A stretch of DNA of 6,235 bases from Candidatus Nitrosocosmicus sp. (GTDB lineage: Archaea; Thermoproteota; Nitrososphaeria; Nitrososphaerales; Nitrososphaeraceae): assembly GCA_030452275.1 (NCBI GenBank), contig JAKDMR010000135.1, positions 1-6,235 of the forward strand, written 5' to 3'. Each line of letters opens with the position of its first letter. Position 1 is the first letter of the stretch. The position numbers and the translations under genes are program-made. Below, piece after piece: positions 5,629 to 6,235 of this stretch. The notes under the pieces were generated by a model that was not told where the DNA came from, made no database searches, and worked only from the letters and a program-made list of their open reading frames with translations.

Positions 5629-5985
5629 CTAATTAGTGGTCTTTGTATCCTTAATATGCTTCCTAATCCTTGACCATGCTTGTTTAGTTTTATAATCCAT
5701 AGGTCGAATATCTGATTCTTTGAGTTTCACATAATGCTCAAATTCTCGAGCAAATGCTGATTGTATTCTATTTAGAACCTCTAGTCTATCAGTTCCTACA
5801 ATCACAGATTCAGTAGTATTTATCCCAAAATCATCAAGAATCTCTTCAGTAGGGATTTTGAGTATTCCTAAATGTATGTCTATAGGAATGGGATTAAATT
5901 CATAACCATCTATTGGGTCTGGTTGAAATAAGAAGCGTGGCATGGTAAAGGTATTAACCATACTAGAATTTAATAATTGCAACAT
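5629..5985 (-). CDS. hypothetical protein, unrecognised family
   Basis: The frame encodes 118 residues from ATG at 5985, with in-frame ATGs at 5961 (Met9) and 5943 (Met15). The Met15 start, MPRFLFQPDPIDGYEFNPIP, looks like a natural soluble N-terminus, and an AT box (AATTATTAAATT on the minus strand, 5967-5978) lies about 29 nt before it, so a 104-residue product is quite possible. The first half is Pro/Ile-rich (PIDIHLGILKIPTEEILDDF). The second is probably helical and charged (RLEVLNRIQSAFAREFEHYV, then a basic end with WSRIRKHIK). There is no signal peptide, membrane segment, Cys or recognisable motif. Codon use and lack of low complexity argue that it is real. I cannot name a function. 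The basic C-terminal helix could contact nucleic acid, but that is speculation. Confidence 0.6.
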   Translation of the reverse strand: MLQLLNSSMVNTFTMPRFLFQPDPIDGYEFNPIPIDIHLGILKIPTEEILDDFGINTTESVIVGTDRLEVLNRIQSAFAREFEHYVKLKESDIRPMDYKTKQAWSRIRKHIKDTKTTN

Positions 5986-6079
5986 ACTAAAAAGATGAGC
6001 CAGGAGACGTTACCTTTTACATTACTCAATTTTTTGTCATTGGTTAGATAAACTCAAAGGATCGGGACCGGTAGGCTTC

Positions 6080-6096
6080 AGGACGATATCAGTCCT
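6080..6096. other. small hairpin at the end of the right-edge reading frame
   Basis: AGGAC (6080-6084) and GTCCT (6092-6096) can pair across a 7-base loop. A longer-range pair AAAGGA (6056-6061) with TCCTTT (6093-6098) would compete. It overlaps the stop codon of the minus-strand frame at 6089 and sits in a locally G+C-richer patch. It might act in transcript termination or stability, but it lacks a following T-run. Confidence 0.2.
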
Positions 6097-6235
6097 TTAG
6101 ATATGATTCTGTAGAATGCTCAATGATTATTTTAAATACTTTTAGATAATCTTGATTCTTCCAATCTTCTAAGTTAAGTCTCATCTTTGGCCAACATCCA
6201 ATTCTTCTAAGATACTTTCGCATAGAACATACTAG
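6089..6235 (-). CDS. partial or small hypothetical protein at the right edge
   Basis: A minus-strand frame is open from the window edge for 48 codons to TGA at 6089-6091. It reads MRKYLRRIGCWPKMRLNLED and continues with WKNQDYLKVFKIIIEHSTES and YLKD. Composition (Lys/Arg-rich start, amphipathic helix, Trp and Cys) looks coding. It may be the C-terminus of a gene extending beyond the window, or a complete 44-residue protein starting at ATG 6223. I do not recognise it. It has the same orientation as the next gene downstream, with a gap of about 100 bp. Confidence 0.4.
   Translation of the reverse strand, partial: LVCSMRKYLRRIGCWPKMRLNLEDWKNQDYLKVFKIIIEHSTESYLKD

Noticed and set aside
1..6235. 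CRISPR array, tRNA or rRNA genes
   Set aside because: No regularly spaced direct repeats, no tRNA cloverleaf or T-loop signature and no rRNA-like G+C-rich blocks were seen on either strand.

Overview
The window looks archaeal, most likely from the Nitrososphaerota (Thaumarchaeota, ammonia-oxidiser lineage such as Nitrososphaeraceae or Nitrosocosmicus). This is an inference. It rests on low G+C, TATA-type AT boxes about 25 nt upstream of likely starts in place of bacterial -35/-10 and Shine-Dalgarno signals, secreted Asn/Thr/Ser-rich proteins with a PsbP-like domain, a small secreted Gly-Tyr motif protein, and a compact archaeal-style IS6-group insertion sequence. No rRNA, tRNA or CRISPR array was seen.

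Layout from left to right. Positions 1-240 hold no intact gene, only a weak trace of a frame-broken coding remnant. Positions 250-1134 (+) hold a secreted-protein gene broken by two frameshifts. It points tail-to-tail at 1196-2698 (-), an intact 500-residue secreted protein with an N-terminal PsbP-like domain, a Thr-rich linker, a C-terminal domain shared with the broken neighbour, and a very acidic Asp/Asn tail. Next comes a complete 677-bp IS6-family element (2849-3525) with 16-bp perfect terminal inverted repeats, an 8-bp target duplication (CAAAGAGG) and an intact 203-residue DDE transposase. It lies between the promoter regions of the flanking genes and disrupts no recognisable gene.

Right of the element, 3684-4160 (+) encodes a small secreted Cys-containing protein with paired GY-x-x-G motifs and a Gly-rich C-terminus. 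Converging on it is an endonuclease/exonuclease/phosphatase (EEP) family gene on the minus strand (open frame 4464-5504). Its last roughly 33 codons, including the catalytic SDH motif, lie in another frame (4369-4470). Further right, on the minus strand, are an unrecognised 118-residue (or 104-residue) protein (5629-5985) and the 3' end of another small minus-strand reading frame that runs off the window (6089-6235).

I see no shared pathway. The left half is a module of envelope or secreted proteins beside a mobile element. The recurring theme is reading-frame damage: at least three indels in two genes, two of them at homopolymers (T7 and G4) and all explainable as lost bases. Gene decay and uncorrected long-read assembly errors fit equally well, and that is the main question to settle. 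I found no convincing new multi-gene system. The most novel-looking element is the unrecognised C-terminal domain shared by the tail-to-tail pair.
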